From: Microbacterium sp. SLBN-154
GTDB lineage: Bacteria; Actinomycetota; Actinomycetes; Actinomycetales; Microbacteriaceae
Length of the DNA: 64,000 nucleotides
Reading direction: 5' to 3'
Assembly (NCBI RefSeq): GCF_006715565.1
Contig: NZ_VFNL01000001.1
Span: 372,001-436,000 of the forward strand
In this document: piece by piece, positions 9,243 through 21,718 of the stretch
Layout of the letters: each line of letters begins with the position of its first letter
How positions within the stretch are numbered: position 1 is the stretch's first letter
Notes under the pieces: model-generated
Database searches by the model: none
What the model was told of the DNA's origin: nothing
What the model saw: only the letters and a program-made list of their open reading frames with translations
Program-made: the position numbers and the translations under genes

Positions 9243-9674
9243 TCAGACGGTGCCGGCGGGCGGCCAGACCCCGATGATCAGCGCCATCACGACGAACGTC
9301 GCCAGCTCGTGGCCGATCGTCAGCACGGTCAGCGACGACGGTCGCCCCTCGAAGGCGTCGTGCGTGATGATCCGGGCGGCCGTGAACCCGGCCCACAGGA
9401 TGATCGCTGTGCCGAGCGCTGCGAGCAGATACCCGCCCCCGTAGAAGTGCCACGCGATCGCGGTCGCCCCGGCGAGCACCCACGCGCTGATGAAGCTCAC
9501 GAGGATCGTGACGAGGATCGGGATGACCGCCGTGGCGCCAGGTCTGTTCATGTCGACGCCGGCCAGTCGGGCCCACCTCGTGCCGAACACCTTCGGCGCA
9601 TAGAACACCGATCCGACGATGAGCGTCGAGGCCGTGGCGATCAGGACCGCCCAGTAGTTGATCTCGGGAACCAT
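9243..9674 (-). CDS. DUF1761 family membrane protein
   Basis: Integral membrane protein of 143 residues with about four predicted helices. The N-terminal YWAVLIATASTLIVGSVFYA followed by FGTRWARLAG is the pattern of the DUF1761 family, which has no established biochemical role. It is monocistronic and convergent with purQ, ending 15 bp from it. ATG 9674 is the only plausible start. Codon use is like its neighbours. Confidence 0.82.
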   Translation of the reverse strand: MVPEINYWAVLIATASTLIVGSVFYAPKVFGTRWARLAGVDMNRPGATAVIPILVTILVSFISAWVLAGATAIAWHFYGGGYLLAALGTAIILWAGFTAARIITHDAFEGRPSSLTVLTIGHELATFVVMALIIGVWPPAGTV

Positions 9675-9733
9675 CCGTCATCGGCAGGTGCTGCCGCCTC
9701 CTGCGCCAGACCATACTCCGGCCGGGCGGTAGC

Positions 9734-10666
9734 GTGGGAGTGGTGAGTGCGAATCTCGTCGTGTCCGTTCCGACCGCCCAGCTCGCCGATGACATCCAGC
9801 CGGCCCCCGCCGGCGTGGAGGTGATCGTGTGGCCGATGGATGGCCCGCCGCCTCGACCCCGGATCGACGTCGTCGTGCTGCCCTACATGTCGCTGACCGA
9901 TGCGGTGCCGCTCCTCGACCAGGTCGAGACCCGCCTGGTGCAGAGCCAGTCGATCGGGTACGACGGCATCGAGGATATTCTGCCGCCGACATACACCTTC
10001 GCCAACGCCTCCAGCGTGCATGAGACCTCGACCGCGGAGCTCGCGGTGACCTTGGCGCTGGCTGCGCAGCGACGCGTGCCGGCGTTCGTGCGCGCGCAGG
10101 TCGAGGGCCGGTGGGCGCCCGAAGTCGCGGAGAGTTTCGCCGATCGGCGGGTCCTGCTCCTCGGATACGGCGGCATCGGCAAGGCGATCGAGGCCCGGCT
10201 CGCGGGCTTCGAGGTCGAGCTCGTCCGGGTGGCGTCGCGCCGCCGCGAAGAAGACGGTGTCACGATCCACGGGGTCGACGAACTGCCCGAGCTGCTGCCG
10301 CATGCCGAGATCGTGATGGCGTCCCTGCCGGGCGGCGACGCGACCCGCCACCTCGTCGACGACGGGTTCCTCCGCGCTCTTCCCGACGGCGCCCTCATCG
10401 TCAACGTCGGTCGCGGGCCGCTCATCGACACCGATGCGCTCGTCGATCACGCGGGCCGTGGCCGCATCCGCGCGGCGCTCGACGTCACCGATCCCGAGCC
10501 GCTGCCCGCGGGTCATCCGCTCTGGTCGACCGACGGCGTGCTCATCGTCCCGCACGTCGGCGGCGCGTCGAGCGCGATGCGCCCGCGGATCGCGCGACTC
10601 GTCCGCCGTCAGATGGAGCGGATGTCGCGGGGCGAGGCCCCGCTGAACGTCGTCCTCGGCGGCTGA
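9734..10666 (+). CDS. D-isomer specific 2-hydroxyacid dehydrogenase family protein
   Basis: NAD(P)-dependent oxidoreductase of about 310 residues. The Rossmann nucleotide motif is LLLGYGGIGKAIEARL near residue 140. The catalytic segment includes NVGRGPLIDTDALV near residue 228 and DVTDPEPLPAGHPLW near residue 250, followed by the VPHVGG histidine. These fit the D-2-hydroxyacid dehydrogenase superfamily; the substrate is unknown. The start could be GTG 9734, 9740 or 9743. It sits alone between oppositely oriented genes. Confidence 0.88.
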   Translation: MGVVSANLVVSVPTAQLADDIQPAPAGVEVIVWPMDGPPPRPRIDVVVLPYMSLTDAVPLLDQVETRLVQSQSIGYDGIEDILPPTYTFANASSVHETSTAELAVTLALAAQRRVPAFVRAQVEGRWAPEVAESFADRRVLLLGYGGIGKAIEARLAGFEVELVRVASRRREEDGVTIHGVDELPELLPHAEIVMASLPGGDATRHLVDDGFLRALPDGALIVNVGRGPLIDTDALVDHAGRGRIRAALDVTDPEPLPAGHPLWSTDGVLIVPHVGGASSAMRPRIARLVRRQMERMSRGEAPLNVVLGG

Positions 10667-10679
10667 CGCCGCCTCCGCC

Positions 10680-11513
10680 TCACCCGCGCGGCGCGCGCGC
10701 TGCCTCCTCGATCAGCTGCAGCAGCCGCGCTGCGACGCTCACCGCGATGACGGCCGGCGCCTTGCCCGACACCTCGGGCACGCCGATGGGCGTGGTCACA
10801 CGCGCGAGATCGCCGTCGGTGTGCCCCAGCTCGCGGAGCTTCGCCGCGAACCGCCCCCACTTCGAGCGCGAGCCGATCAGCCCGATCGACGCGAGGTCAT
10901 CGCGTCGGAGCGCCTGGTCGGTGAGGGCCAGATCCTCGACGTGATCATGGGTCATGATGAGCACGTGCGTGCCGGCCGGCAGGTCGGCGATCGCCGCCTC
11001 GGGCACCGGGGTGTGACGCACGTTGACGGTCGCGACCGCGTCGGCGAAGATCCCCGAGCGTCCGGGTACCCCGAGCCGCTCCTCGGCCACCATGTCGGCG
11101 CGCCCGTCGATGAGCCACAGCTCGATCTCGTGTCGCGCGAGCACCCGGGCGAGCTCCAGTCCGACGTGACCGACTCCGAAGACCGCCACCGTCGGCACCA
11201 CGCGCACCGGTTCGAGCAGCATCGTCACCTCTCCCCCGCAGCACTGCACGCCGTACTCGGTCGCGGCCTTGTCGCTGAGGGTGAGGGTCAGCAGCCGCGG
11301 CTCGTTCTCGCCCGCCTCGATCATCTCGCGCGCCGTCGCGATCGCGGTCTCCTCGAGATTGCCGCCGCCGACGGTGCCGAAGAGCCGATCGGGTGAGACC
11401 ACCAGCTTCGCCCCGCCGTTGCGCGGCGCGTGACCCCGCACCGCGGCGAGGGTGACGAGCACCGCCGGCAGGCGTGCATCGCGCAGCCGGCGCAGTTCGT
11501 CGACCCAGTCCAT
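10680..11513 (-). CDS. xdhC: XdhC family molybdenum cofactor insertion protein
   Basis: Protein of 277 residues that in characterised systems binds Moco, promotes its sulfuration and inserts it into xanthine dehydrogenase. The XdhC/CoxI N-terminal region (LVTLAAVRGHAPRNGGAKLV, residues 20-39) and the C-terminal Rossmann-like domain (AVFGVGHVGLELARVLARHE, near residue 135) are visible, as is CCGGEVTMLLEP. It is the third gene of the xdh operon, 15 bp after xdhB, and convergent with the dehydrogenase gene on its other side. Confidence 0.93.
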   Translation of the reverse strand: MDWVDELRRLRDARLPAVLVTLAAVRGHAPRNGGAKLVVSPDRLFGTVGGGNLEETAIATAREMIEAGENEPRLLTLTLSDKAATEYGVQCCGGEVTMLLEPVRVVPTVAVFGVGHVGLELARVLARHEIELWLIDGRADMVAEERLGVPGRSGIFADAVATVNVRHTPVPEAAIADLPAGTHVLIMTHDHVEDLALTDQALRRDDLASIGLIGSRSKWGRFAAKLRELGHTDGDLARVTTPIGVPEVSGKAPAVIAVSVAARLLQLIEEAARAPRG

Positions 11514-11528
11514 CGGCGTCGCTCTCCG

Positions 11529-13867
<2,339 letters not shown>

Positions 13868-13868
<1 letters not shown>

Positions 13869-15457
13869 CAGCCCACCGCCGATGCGGTGGGCTTCGGGTG
13901 CCGCGCGAAGAGTTTCCGCAGGGCGTTCTCGAGCATCGCGGTGCGGTAGGCCGCACTCGCCCGGTGATCCGACATCGGCGTGCCCTCGGCGCCCAGCACC
14001 GGGGCGACCTCGCGCACGGTGGCGAGGCTCCAGTCGCGGCCGATGAGCGCCTGCTCGGTGGCGCGGGCGCGCACCGGCATGGCGGCGACGCCGCCGAGCC
14101 CGATGCGTGCGTCGGCGACGACGCCGCCTCGCAGGTCGATCACGAACGCGACGGCGACGCTGGAGATGTCGTCGAAGCGGCGCTTGGCGATCTTGTGGAA
14201 CGCAGCGAGCTCGCCGCGGGGCGCGGGGAAGCGCAGGGCTCGGATGATCTCGTCGGTGCGCCGCACCGTCTGGCGGTAGCCGGTGAAGTATTCCTCGAGC
14301 GGTACATTCCGCTCCCCGTCGCGCGAGGCGAGGGCGACGCTCGCGCCGAGGGCGAGGAGCGCCGGCAGCGCGTCGCCGATCGGCGACCCGGTGCCGAGGT
14401 TGCCGCCGAGGGTCGCCCGGTTGCGGATGAGCGGTGAGGCGAACTGCGGCAGCAGCTCGGAGAGGAGCGGCACACGAGCGCCGAGGGCGGCGGCGACCTC
14501 GGTGAGGGTGAGCGCCGCACCGAGCTCGATCTCGTCGTCGTCGATGCGGAACGCCCGCAGCTCGGGCAGGCGGTCGATCGCGACGACGAGCGGGGCGCGC
14601 AGACCGCGGAGGTTGACGTCGACGCCCCAGTCGGTCGCGCCGGCGACGAGGCGCGCATCGGGCTCAGCCTCGAGGAGGGCGACCGCATCGTCGAGGGTGG
14701 CCGGGCGGACGAACCGGGCGCCGTCGACGGTCACGTCTGTCGCGACGGGCTCCGGGGCCGGATGCCGCAGGCGCGCCGCCAGCGGATCGTCGCCCTCCGG
14801 CATCCCGAGCTCGTATGCCGCATCGCGAATCGGTCGGTAGCCCGTGCAGCGACAGAGGTTGCCGCTCAGCGCGTGCAGGTCGAATCCGTTCGCCCCGACG
14901 TGCCCACCCTCCGCACCCGCGAGGGTGCGCTCCTCACCCGCGAGGGTGCGCTCCCCACCCGCGAGGGTGCGCTCCTCACCCGCGAGGGTGCGCTCCCCAC
15001 CCGCGAGGGTGCGCTCGTTCCCCTCCGGCGCGCGATCGCGCCGGTAGTACTCCCCGGCCATGCTGCAGACGAAGCCAGGTGTGCAGTAGCCACACTGCGA
15101 CCCGCCGCCCACCGCCATCGCCTCCTGCACCGGGTGCAGCGCTTCCGGAGTGCCGAGGCCCTCGGCGGTCACGATCTCCTGACCGCGGAGCGCCTGGGCG
15201 GGCACGAGGCACGAGTTCACCGCGGTCCACGCCGCACCCGCGGCATCCGCAGCCGGCGTCGCGATGAGCATCGCGCACGCGCCGCACTCGCCCTCGGCGC
15301 ACCCCTCCTTGCTGCCCGTCAGGCCGCACGAGCGCAGCCAGTCGAGCGCGCTGGTGTGCACCGCGACGCCGTCGAGCGATCGGAGCGCGCCGTTGACGGT
15401 GACCTCGTTGATAACCACCTCGGCCACCGCTCCGTCATCCACACGGTGTTCAGCCAC
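13868..15457 (-). CDS. xdhA: Xanthine dehydrogenase FeS/FAD subunit with an in-frame 7-residue repeat insert
   Basis: Electron-transfer subunit of about 529 residues. It has two [2Fe-2S] clusters (CAEGECGAC then NSC; CGYC then CRCTGY), followed by an FAD-binding domain (NRATLGGNLGTGSPIGDALPA) and a CO-dehydrogenase flavoprotein C-terminal domain. GTG 15457 is chosen because a TGGAG ribosome site precedes it. Five copies of a 7-residue unit (ERTLAGE/G) sit between the CGYC and CRC ligands of the second cluster. The gap is about 76 residues instead of the usual 31 or so. The reading frame stays open, so the protein is probably functional. It is first in the operon, divergent from an ABC importer. 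Confidence 0.93.
14916..15020. repeat. Five tandem 21-bp repeats inside xdhA
   Basis: The core GCGAGGGTGCGCTC starts at 14919, 14940, 14961, 14982 and 15003, a strict 21-bp period with only C/T changes at one or two positions. Because 21 is a multiple of three, each unit adds seven residues to XdhA on the minus strand without a frameshift. This is a coding minisatellite, likely to vary in copy number by slippage. Confidence 0.95.
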
Positions 15458-15640
15458 GCGCACGCTCCATCTTCGCGATTGTACGGCCCGCGCGAGACGG
15501 GCGGTCTCCTCCCGCCGCACCCCGCCGCGCCATCCGTCACACGTCCGAAACACCCCACGGCGTCAGGCGAAACGTCGGCGCCATACCTTCGCCTGATCAC
15601 ATCCCTGAGCTCCACCTGCACAAGAAAGAGCCAACACCCG

Positions 15641-16762
15641 ATGGCAACACACAGCCCCCTGAGCCGCCGCGGCCGCATCGCCGCCGGCGCCGCCGCGTTC
15701 CTCGCCTCCGCCCTCGTCCTCGCCGGCTGCGCGTCCGGCGGCACGACCACCGCCGCCGCCGGCGGCAACAGCGCCGAAGAGGCGTCGTACGGCGAGATCA
15801 GCGTCCAGTACTCCTGGATCAAGAACGAGGAGTTCGCCGGCGAGTTCTACGCCTACGAGAACGGCTACTACGACGAGGCCGGCTTCGACGAGGTCATCGG
15901 CATCTCGGGCCCCGACACCGGAGTCGCCAAGCTCCTCTCCGGCACCGTGCAGGTCGCGCTCAGCGACGCCGCATCGGTGGGCGCCGCGATCGCCGAGGAG
16001 GAGGCGCCACTGAAGATCATCGGCGCGACCTTCCAGAAGAACCCGTTCACGATCCTCTCCCTCGCCGACGGCGGTGACATCACCACCCCCGAAGACCTCA
16101 TCGGCAAGACGATCGGCGTGCAGGACTCCAACGCCTCCGTCTTCGCGGCCCTCCTCAACGCCAACGACATCGACCCCGCCGACGTCAACGTCGTGCCGGT
16201 CGACTTCGACCCGACGCCGCTGATGAACGGCGACGTCGACGGCTTCATGGCCTACCTCACCAATGAGGCCCTCACCGTCGAGCTCGCCGGCTACGAGGTC
16301 ACCAACCTCGCCTACGCCGAGAACGGCGTGCCCTATGTCGCCGAGACCTTCACCGTCACCGACCAGTACCTCGCCGAGAACGCCGATCTGCTGAAGGCGT
16401 TCCTGACCGCCGAGATCAAGGGCTGGACCGAGGTCTTCCAGCAGCCGGTCGATGACACCGTCACCCTCGTCGAGAAGTACTACAACGCGGCTGCCGCGGA
16501 GTCGTCGGAGGGGCTCGAGGCCGTCTTCGGGGCGCTCGACCCTGAGAAGACAGCGCTCGGCATCGAGGCGCAGAACCTCCTCATCTCCACCGAGGAGACC
16601 GAGGCGAACGGCCTGTTCACCATCTCCGACGCGCTCAAGGAGCAGACCGTGGCCTCGCTCGCCGCGGCCGGCTGGGAGGTGTCGGTCGACGACCTCTTCG
16701 ACACCACGATCATCGACGAGATCTACGAGGAGAACCCCGAGCTCATCGACTACCTCCCGTAG
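15641..16762 (+). CDS. NMT1/THI5-like ABC transporter substrate-binding lipoprotein
   Basis: Binding protein of 373 residues with a signal peptide and lipobox (LVLAGC, near residue 29). The mature part resembles the NMT1/SsuA/TauA group, which bind thiamine precursors, sulfonates, nitrate or pyrimidines: [28 protein letters not shown], and [13 protein letters not shown]. It heads a four-gene operon with an ATPase and two permeases and is divergent from xdhABC. That neighbourhood suggests a purine or ureide ligand, but this is inference. ATG 15641 begins right at the signal peptide. Confidence 0.88.
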   Translation: MATHSPLSRRGRIAAGAAAFLASALVLAGCASGGTTTAAAGGNSAEEASYGEISVQYSWIKNEEFAGEFYAYENGYYDEAGFDEVIGISGPDTGVAKLLSGTVQVALSDAASVGAAIAEEEAPLKIIGATFQKNPFTILSLADGGDITTPEDLIGKTIGVQDSNASVFAALLNANDIDPADVNVVPVDFDPTPLMNGDVDGFMAYLTNEALTVELAGYEVTNLAYAENGVPYVAETFTVTDQYLAENADLLKAFLTAEIKGWTEVFQQPVDDTVTLVEKYYNAAAAESSEGLEAVFGALDPEKTALGIEAQNLLISTEETEANGLFTISDALKEQTVASLAAAGWEVSVDDLFDTTIIDEIYEENPELIDYLP

Positions 16763-16779
16763 CCCGAGCGACGCACATC

Positions 16780-17636
<857 letters not shown>

Positions 17637-17637
<1 letters not shown>

Positions 17638-18446
17638 TGCGGGTCCGCCGCATCCCCGGCTGGCTCGCCGGGCTCATCGGGGCCGCGGGGCTCCTCGCCG
17701 CGTGGTGGCTGTTCTCGGCGACCGTCTTCCAACCGCGGCCCGGCACGACCTTCACCCCCGTGCCCTCACCGTTCGTCGTGTTCCAGACCATCTGGACCGA
17801 CGGCCTGGCTCCCTACATCGGCGTCTTCGAGGTGACGATCACCGAGGCGCTCATCGGGTACGCCTGGGGCAACGGCCTGGCGCTCCTCGTGGCCTCGACC
17901 GTGCTCCTCCTCCCCCAGATCGAGACCGTCGTGGTGCAGATCGCGGTCGTGAGCTACTGCCTGCCGGTGGTCGCCGTCGGCGGCATCGCGATCGTGGTGC
18001 TCGGCGGCGCGCGGCGCGCGGGCGACCCCAGCGCGACGGCGATCTTCCTCGCCGCCCTCGCGGTGTTCTTCACCACGGTCGTCGGGGCGCTCCTCGGGTT
18101 CCGCTCGTCCGACCGCTCGAGCCTCGACGTCGTGCGCGTCTACGGCGGATCGCGCTGGATGCAGCTGCGCAAGGTCCGGCTCATCGCCGCCCTTCCCGCC
18201 ATCCTGAACGCCCTCCAGATCGCCGTCCCCTCCGCCTTTCTCGGCGCGATCCTCGGCGAGTACATGGGCGCCACCGACCGCGGCGTCGGCATCACCCTCA
18301 TCCGTCTGCAGGGCGATCTCGATTCCGCGCGCGTCTGGGCGGTGTTCCTGCTGTCGGCGATCGTCGCGCTCGTCGGCTACGCCGTCGTCGGACTGCTCGC
18401 CCGCGCGGTCACGCCGTGGGTCTCGGGCAAGGCGGTGGCGGCATGA
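17637..18446 (+). CDS. ABC transporter permease (SsuC/TauC-like), first
   Basis: Membrane permease of 269 residues with about six predicted helices. The ATPase-contact loop includes VVRVYGGSRWMQLRKVRLIAA near residue 165. ATG 17637 overlaps the ATPase stop (ATGA). Two different permease genes follow the ATPase, so the importer is likely a heterodimer. Homologues import aromatic sulfonates, thiamine precursors or nucleobases; the substrate here is not shown by sequence. Confidence 0.9.
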
Positions 18447-19243
18447 CCGGCGCCGCACGGGCCGTCGGCCGCTCTCTTCTCAACGCCCTCCTCACCCTCG
18501 TCATCGTCGTCGCGCTCTGGTGGGCGGTGGTGAACCTCACGGGCATCTCACCGTACGTCGCCAAGGGTCCGGTAGACGTGTGGCAGTTCCTTTTCACCGA
18601 TGAGGATGCTGCGCTGCACCGTGCCGAGATGGCGCCGCTTCTGGCGCAGACCCTCTCCGACGCCGCTCTCGGTTTCGTCGTCGGCATGCTCGTCGCCGTC
18701 GTCCTCGCCATCGCGTTCTCGCTGTCGCGCTCGGTCGAGATGGGGGTCATGCCTCTCGCGCTGCTGCTGCGGAGCGTGCCGCTCGTGGCGATCGCGCCCG
18801 TCATCATCCTCATCACCGGCCGCGGAACTCCCGCCTCGGTGGCGGTCATCGGCTCGATCGTCGTGCTCTTCCCCGCGCTCGCGTCGGTGCTGTTCGGGCT
18901 CAGCCGGGCGTCGAAGGAGAGCCTCGACCTCGTTCACGTCTACGGCGGCGGGCGGGCGACGCAGCTGCGGAAGGTCAACGTGCCCGGCGCCCTGCCGTCG
19001 CTGTTCGCGGCGGCGCGGGTGTCGGTGCCGGGCGCGGTGACCGGAGCGCTGCTGGCCGAGTGGCTCTCGACCGGTCAGGGCATCGGCGGGATGATCCAGA
19101 AGTTCAGCGCCTCGGCGCGCTTCGACGAGCTGTGGGCCTCGGTGGCGCTCATCACCGTCATCACGCTCGTGCTCTACAACGTGGTGCAGGTGATCGAGAA
19201 CGTCGTCCTGGCGCGCATGGGGATGCCGACCGGGTCGCGCTGA
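18443..19243 (+). CDS. ABC transporter permease (SsuC/TauC-like), second
   Basis: Second permease of the importer, 266 residues, with about six predicted helices and the coupling loop LVHVYGGGRATQLRKVNVPGA near residue 164. The ATG overlaps the previous stop (ATGA). The two permeases share the VYGG-x-R-x-x-QLRKV loop but differ elsewhere, consistent with an old duplication. It is the last gene before the accessory region. Confidence 0.9.
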   Translation: MTGAARAVGRSLLNALLTLVIVVALWWAVVNLTGISPYVAKGPVDVWQFLFTDEDAALHRAEMAPLLAQTLSDAALGFVVGMLVAVVLAIAFSLSRSVEMGVMPLALLLRSVPLVAIAPVIILITGRGTPASVAVIGSIVVLFPALASVLFGLSRASKESLDLVHVYGGGRATQLRKVNVPGALPSLFAAARVSVPGAVTGALLAEWLSTGQGIGGMIQKFSASARFDELWASVALITVITLVLYNVVQVIENVVLARMGMPTGSR

Positions 19244-19276
19244 CGCGCGGGGCGGCGCGCAGCGTCGCCGCCTCGC

Positions 19277-19342
19277 GAGACCGACCTCCGCTGCCGAAAC
19301 TCACCGCGCCGCGGTCGGTTTCGACGGCGCGGGTGGGTTTGG
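19277..19342. repeat. Intergenic palindromic repeat, copy 1
   Basis: A nested hairpin containing GAGACCGACCT and GCGGTCGGTTTCGAC. AAAC-CACC-GCGCCG-type bases pair with CGGCGCGGGTGGGTTT. It shares its arrangement and much of its sequence with 21049-21115, and its arrangement with 57761-57829. It lies downstream of the importer operon and beyond the 3' end of the first sigma gene, so it may also act as a bidirectional terminator. Confidence 0.65.
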
Positions 19343-19499
19343 GCGCGCGGAGGGCGCGCCGCTGGATCAGAGCTGGAACTCGGGCCGCACTTCGGCGTCG
19401 CCGTCGGTCGGCATCCGAGGCTCCGCTCTGCTCGACGCATGGGAGCCTGGCGATACGGCGCAGTCATAAGGGTCGCTCGCGACCCGGTCTCGGTAGGCC

Positions 19500-20561
19500 T
19501 CATCGAGGGGAGGGCCGCGCCGCCCGTGCTTCGGCGGCGGCGAGGGCCGCGCGTGCCCCATCGGTGGGGGCGATGGCGACGAGTCCGCGGTAGAGCCGCA
19601 CGAGGGTGTCGACCTCGAGTTCTCCGGTGCGGGCTCGGTTGCAGTGCACCGCCTGGATGGCCGCTTCGAGCTGGAAGCGCCCCAGCGGGCGGCCGAGGTC
19701 GGACGCCCGCTGCAGGAGCGCGTCGCCCTCGGCGATCAGTGCGCGATCCCACAGCGTGGTGTCCTGCTCGTCGAGCGGCGGCCAGGGATCGCCGATGCGG
19801 GCCGCCGCGCGAGACTGGGCGAACGTCAGCAGCGCGGCGAGACCCCACGCCTCAGGTTCGTCGCCCAGCAGCGCGGCGGTGAGCACCGCGAGCCACCGTG
19901 CCTCGTCGGCGAGCGATTCGCGCGGCTCGTCGCCCTGATTCAGCCAGTCGATCGCATATGCGCCGTAGATCGCTTCGAGCACTGCGGGCAGACGCGCGGG
20001 CATGTCGTCGCGGCGCGGGATGCGGAACGGAATGCCGGCACCGCGGATGCGACGCTTCGCCCGCACGAGTCGCTGGGCCATCGTCGCGCTCGGAACCGCG
20101 AAGGCGGCGGCGATCTGCGACGCCTCGAACCCCAGCACCGTCTGCAGCATGAGGGGCGTGCGTGCGGCGGGATCGATCGCCGGATGCGCACAAGCGAAGA
20201 GCAGTTCCAGTCGGCGGTCGGGGATGTCCTCGAGCCGCTCCAGCTCGTCGAGGGCATCGGCAGACGCCGGGTGGGCGAGGCGCGCCACCAGGCCGTCGTC
20301 GAGATCAGCAGAGGTTCGCCGAGCCGCAGAGCCGAGCGCGTCGCGCAGTCGGTTTCGCGCCACGGTGATCACCCACCCTTCCGGATTCGCAGGGACGCCA
20401 TCGCGGGGCCAGAGCCGCAAGGCTCGTTCGAAAGCATCGGCCAGGGCGTCCTCGGCGAGGGCGACGTCGCGTGTGCTCGACGCCACCACCGCCAGGACGC
20501 GTCCGTATGACACCCGCGCCGTGCGCTCAGCGACGGCCCTGGCGTCACTCTCCGCGGTCAT
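19500..20561 (-). CDS. ECF42-type sigma factor with C-terminal TPR-like domain (cassette 1)
   Basis: Alternative sigma factor of 353 residues. Sigma region 2 (LAEDALADAFERALRLWP) leads to the -10 binding segment. Region 4 contains VLGFEASQIAAAFAVPSATMAQRLVRAKRR near residue 155. A C-terminal DUF6596/TPR-like extension follows (AIDWLNQGDEPRESL, then IQAVHCNRARTGELEVDTLV). The architecture and the YCII gene directly upstream (ATGA overlap at 20561) are those of ECF42. It is 35-50 residues shorter at the C-terminus than the two other ECF42 proteins in the window, ending soon after the LYRGLVAIAP helix. No anti-sigma factor is nearby. Confidence 0.88.
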   Translation of the reverse strand: MTAESDARAVAERTARVSYGRVLAVVASSTRDVALAEDALADAFERALRLWPRDGVPANPEGWVITVARNRLRDALGSAARRTSADLDDGLVARLAHPASADALDELERLEDIPDRRLELLFACAHPAIDPAARTPLMLQTVLGFEASQIAAAFAVPSATMAQRLVRAKRRIRGAGIPFRIPRRDDMPARLPAVLEAIYGAYAIDWLNQGDEPRESLADEARWLAVLTAALLGDEPEAWGLAALLTFAQSRAAARIGDPWPPLDEQDTTLWDRALIAEGDALLQRASDLGRPLGRFQLEAAIQAVHCNRARTGELEVDTLVRLYRGLVAIAPTDGARAALAAAEARAARPSPR

Positions 20562-20941
20562 CGGTAATCGAACGCCTGCCACGCACCGTCGGCGAAATAG
20601 GTGCCCGACGGGCGCACCTCGACAGAGCCGTACTGCGCCGACGGCGCACGACCCGCCCAGGCGATGGCGTCATCGAGGTTGTCGACCTGGATGACGAAGG
20701 TGCCGCCCAACTGTTCCTTCGTGTCGGCGAAGGGGCCGTCCTGCACCTGGAGTGCACCGTTCGCTGCCGTGACTGTCGTGGTGAGGCTGGACGGCTGCAG
20801 CACCTCGGCACTGATGAGAACACCCGCCGCATCGAGAGCTTTCGCGTAGTCGTCGAAGGCTCGCATCCCTTCGGCCAGTGCCTCGGCGCCGAGTTCGTCC
20901 GCGGTCATCTCGGGGTAGTGCAAGAGCAGTGCGTATCGCAT
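20558..20941 (-). CDS. YCII-related (DGPF) protein (cassette 1)
   Basis: Small ferredoxin-like fold protein of 127 residues. The N-terminal MRYALLLHYPE and the motif VQDGPFADTKEQLGG near residue 67 place it in the YCII/DGPF group that is encoded beside ECF42 sigma factors. Its molecular role is not established. ATG 20941 has an AAAGGA ribosome site; an upstream-open frame lacks one. The gene is first in a two-gene operon with the sigma factor, under the TGTCGA-N17-CGTC promoter at 20983-21009. Confidence 0.88.
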   Translation of the reverse strand: MRYALLLHYPEMTADELGAEALAEGMRAFDDYAKALDAAGVLISAEVLQPSSLTTTVTAANGALQVQDGPFADTKEQLGGTFVIQVDNLDDAIAWAGRAPSAQYGSVEVRPSGTYFADGAWQAFDYR

Positions 20942-20982
20942 GATGTCATCCTTTCGTGCGCCGGAGTCGGCGTCACTGGGGT

Positions 20983-21009
20983 GACGATCGAACGCGTCGC
21001 CGATCGACA
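20983..21009 (-). promoter_or_regulatory. ECF42-type promoter of cassette 1
   Basis: On the minus strand TGTCGA (21004-21009) is followed after exactly 17 bp by CGTC (20983-20986), 41 bp upstream of the YCII start. The same TGTCGA-N17-CGWC layout is present at the two other cassettes. It matches the -35 TGTCGA and -10 CGA/TC described for ECF42 targets in Streptomyces. This suggests that the sigma factor transcribes its own operon. Confidence 0.75.
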
Positions 21010-21048
21010 CTCCTCCGTGCGGAATCACCTACCCGTCGGCCTCCACCC

Positions 21049-21115
21049 CCGAGACCGACCTGCACTGTCGAAACCCGCTGCGCCGCGGTCGGTTTCGACA
21101 GCGGGGGTCGGTGTG
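21049..21115. repeat. Intergenic palindromic repeat, copy 2
   Basis: A nested palindrome. The inner arms CTGTCGAAACC (21065-21075) and GGTTTCGACAG (21091-21101) are perfectly complementary over 11 bp. The outer arms ACCGACC (21054-21060) and GGTCGGT (21106-21112) pair over 7 bp. It lies between cassette 1 and tatB, whose genes point the same way, so it could terminate tat transcription before the sigma cassette. Confidence 0.75.
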
Positions 21116-21139
21116 GATGTGGGGAGCCTGTCGCTTCCG

Positions 21140-21694
21140 TCAGATGACCGCGCGCGCGACCTCCGAACCCGTCTCCTCCGCGCTTCCGGTCATCCCGGCG
21201 GCCGGCGCAGGCGCGGCATCCTCTTCTGTTGATGGCGGAACCAGGATGCGACGGGGGTGCGCCGCCGAGCCTGAGACGACGTACTTCTGTCCGCGCCCGG
21301 TCGCGCTCGGGCGGGCCGGCCGCGGCGCGGCAGGCGACTCGGCGTCGACATCCGGGCTGTCGTCCGGCTCGTGGTCGACGCCGGGCAGGACAGGATCGCC
21401 GGCCGTCTGCGCCGGAGATTCCGCGCCGGTCCTGCGCGGCGGGGCAGCGTCGAGAGCTTCGCGCATGATCCGCCGGGGGTCGTATTGGCGAAGATCCATG
21501 GTCTCCCAGCGAGCACGGTCGAGGGGAACCCCCAGGTCGCTCTCCGCCTGGGTGCGCGTGCTCTCGACGAAGGCGCGCAGTCCTCTCACTATCTCTCCCG
21601 CCCGGCGGGCGAGGTGCGGCAAGCGATGCGGGCCGATGACCAGCGCGGCGAGAACGGCGACGACGAAGAGCTTCTCGAAGGTCAGGCCGAACAC
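21140..21694 (-). CDS. tatB: Sec-independent protein translocase TatB
   Basis: Membrane-anchored TatB, 184 residues, forming the substrate receptor with TatC. It has one N-terminal helix (LFVVAVLAALVIGPHRLPHL), then an amphipathic helix (RRAGEIVRGLRAFVESTRTQ) and a long proline/alanine/acidic tail, as usual for actinobacterial TatB. GTG 21694 has an AAGGAG ribosome site 5 nt away. It is the last of three tat genes on the minus strand (tatA, tatC, tatB), 24 bp after tatC. Confidence 0.9.
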   Translation of the reverse strand: MFGLTFEKLFVVAVLAALVIGPHRLPHLARRAGEIVRGLRAFVESTRTQAESDLGVPLDRARWETMDLRQYDPRRIMREALDAAPPRRTGAESPAQTAGDPVLPGVDHEPDDSPDVDAESPAAPRPARPSATGRGQKYVVSGSAAHPRRILVPPSTEEDAAPAPAAGMTGSAEETGSEVARAVI

Positions 21695-21718
21695 CGGGTC
21701 TCCTTGGGTCGGGGAGCC

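Noticed and set aside
14916-15020. Tandem repeats considered as a CRISPR array
   Set aside because: The period is 21 bp with no unique spacers, the units are contiguous and lie in frame inside xdhA, and no cas genes are present.
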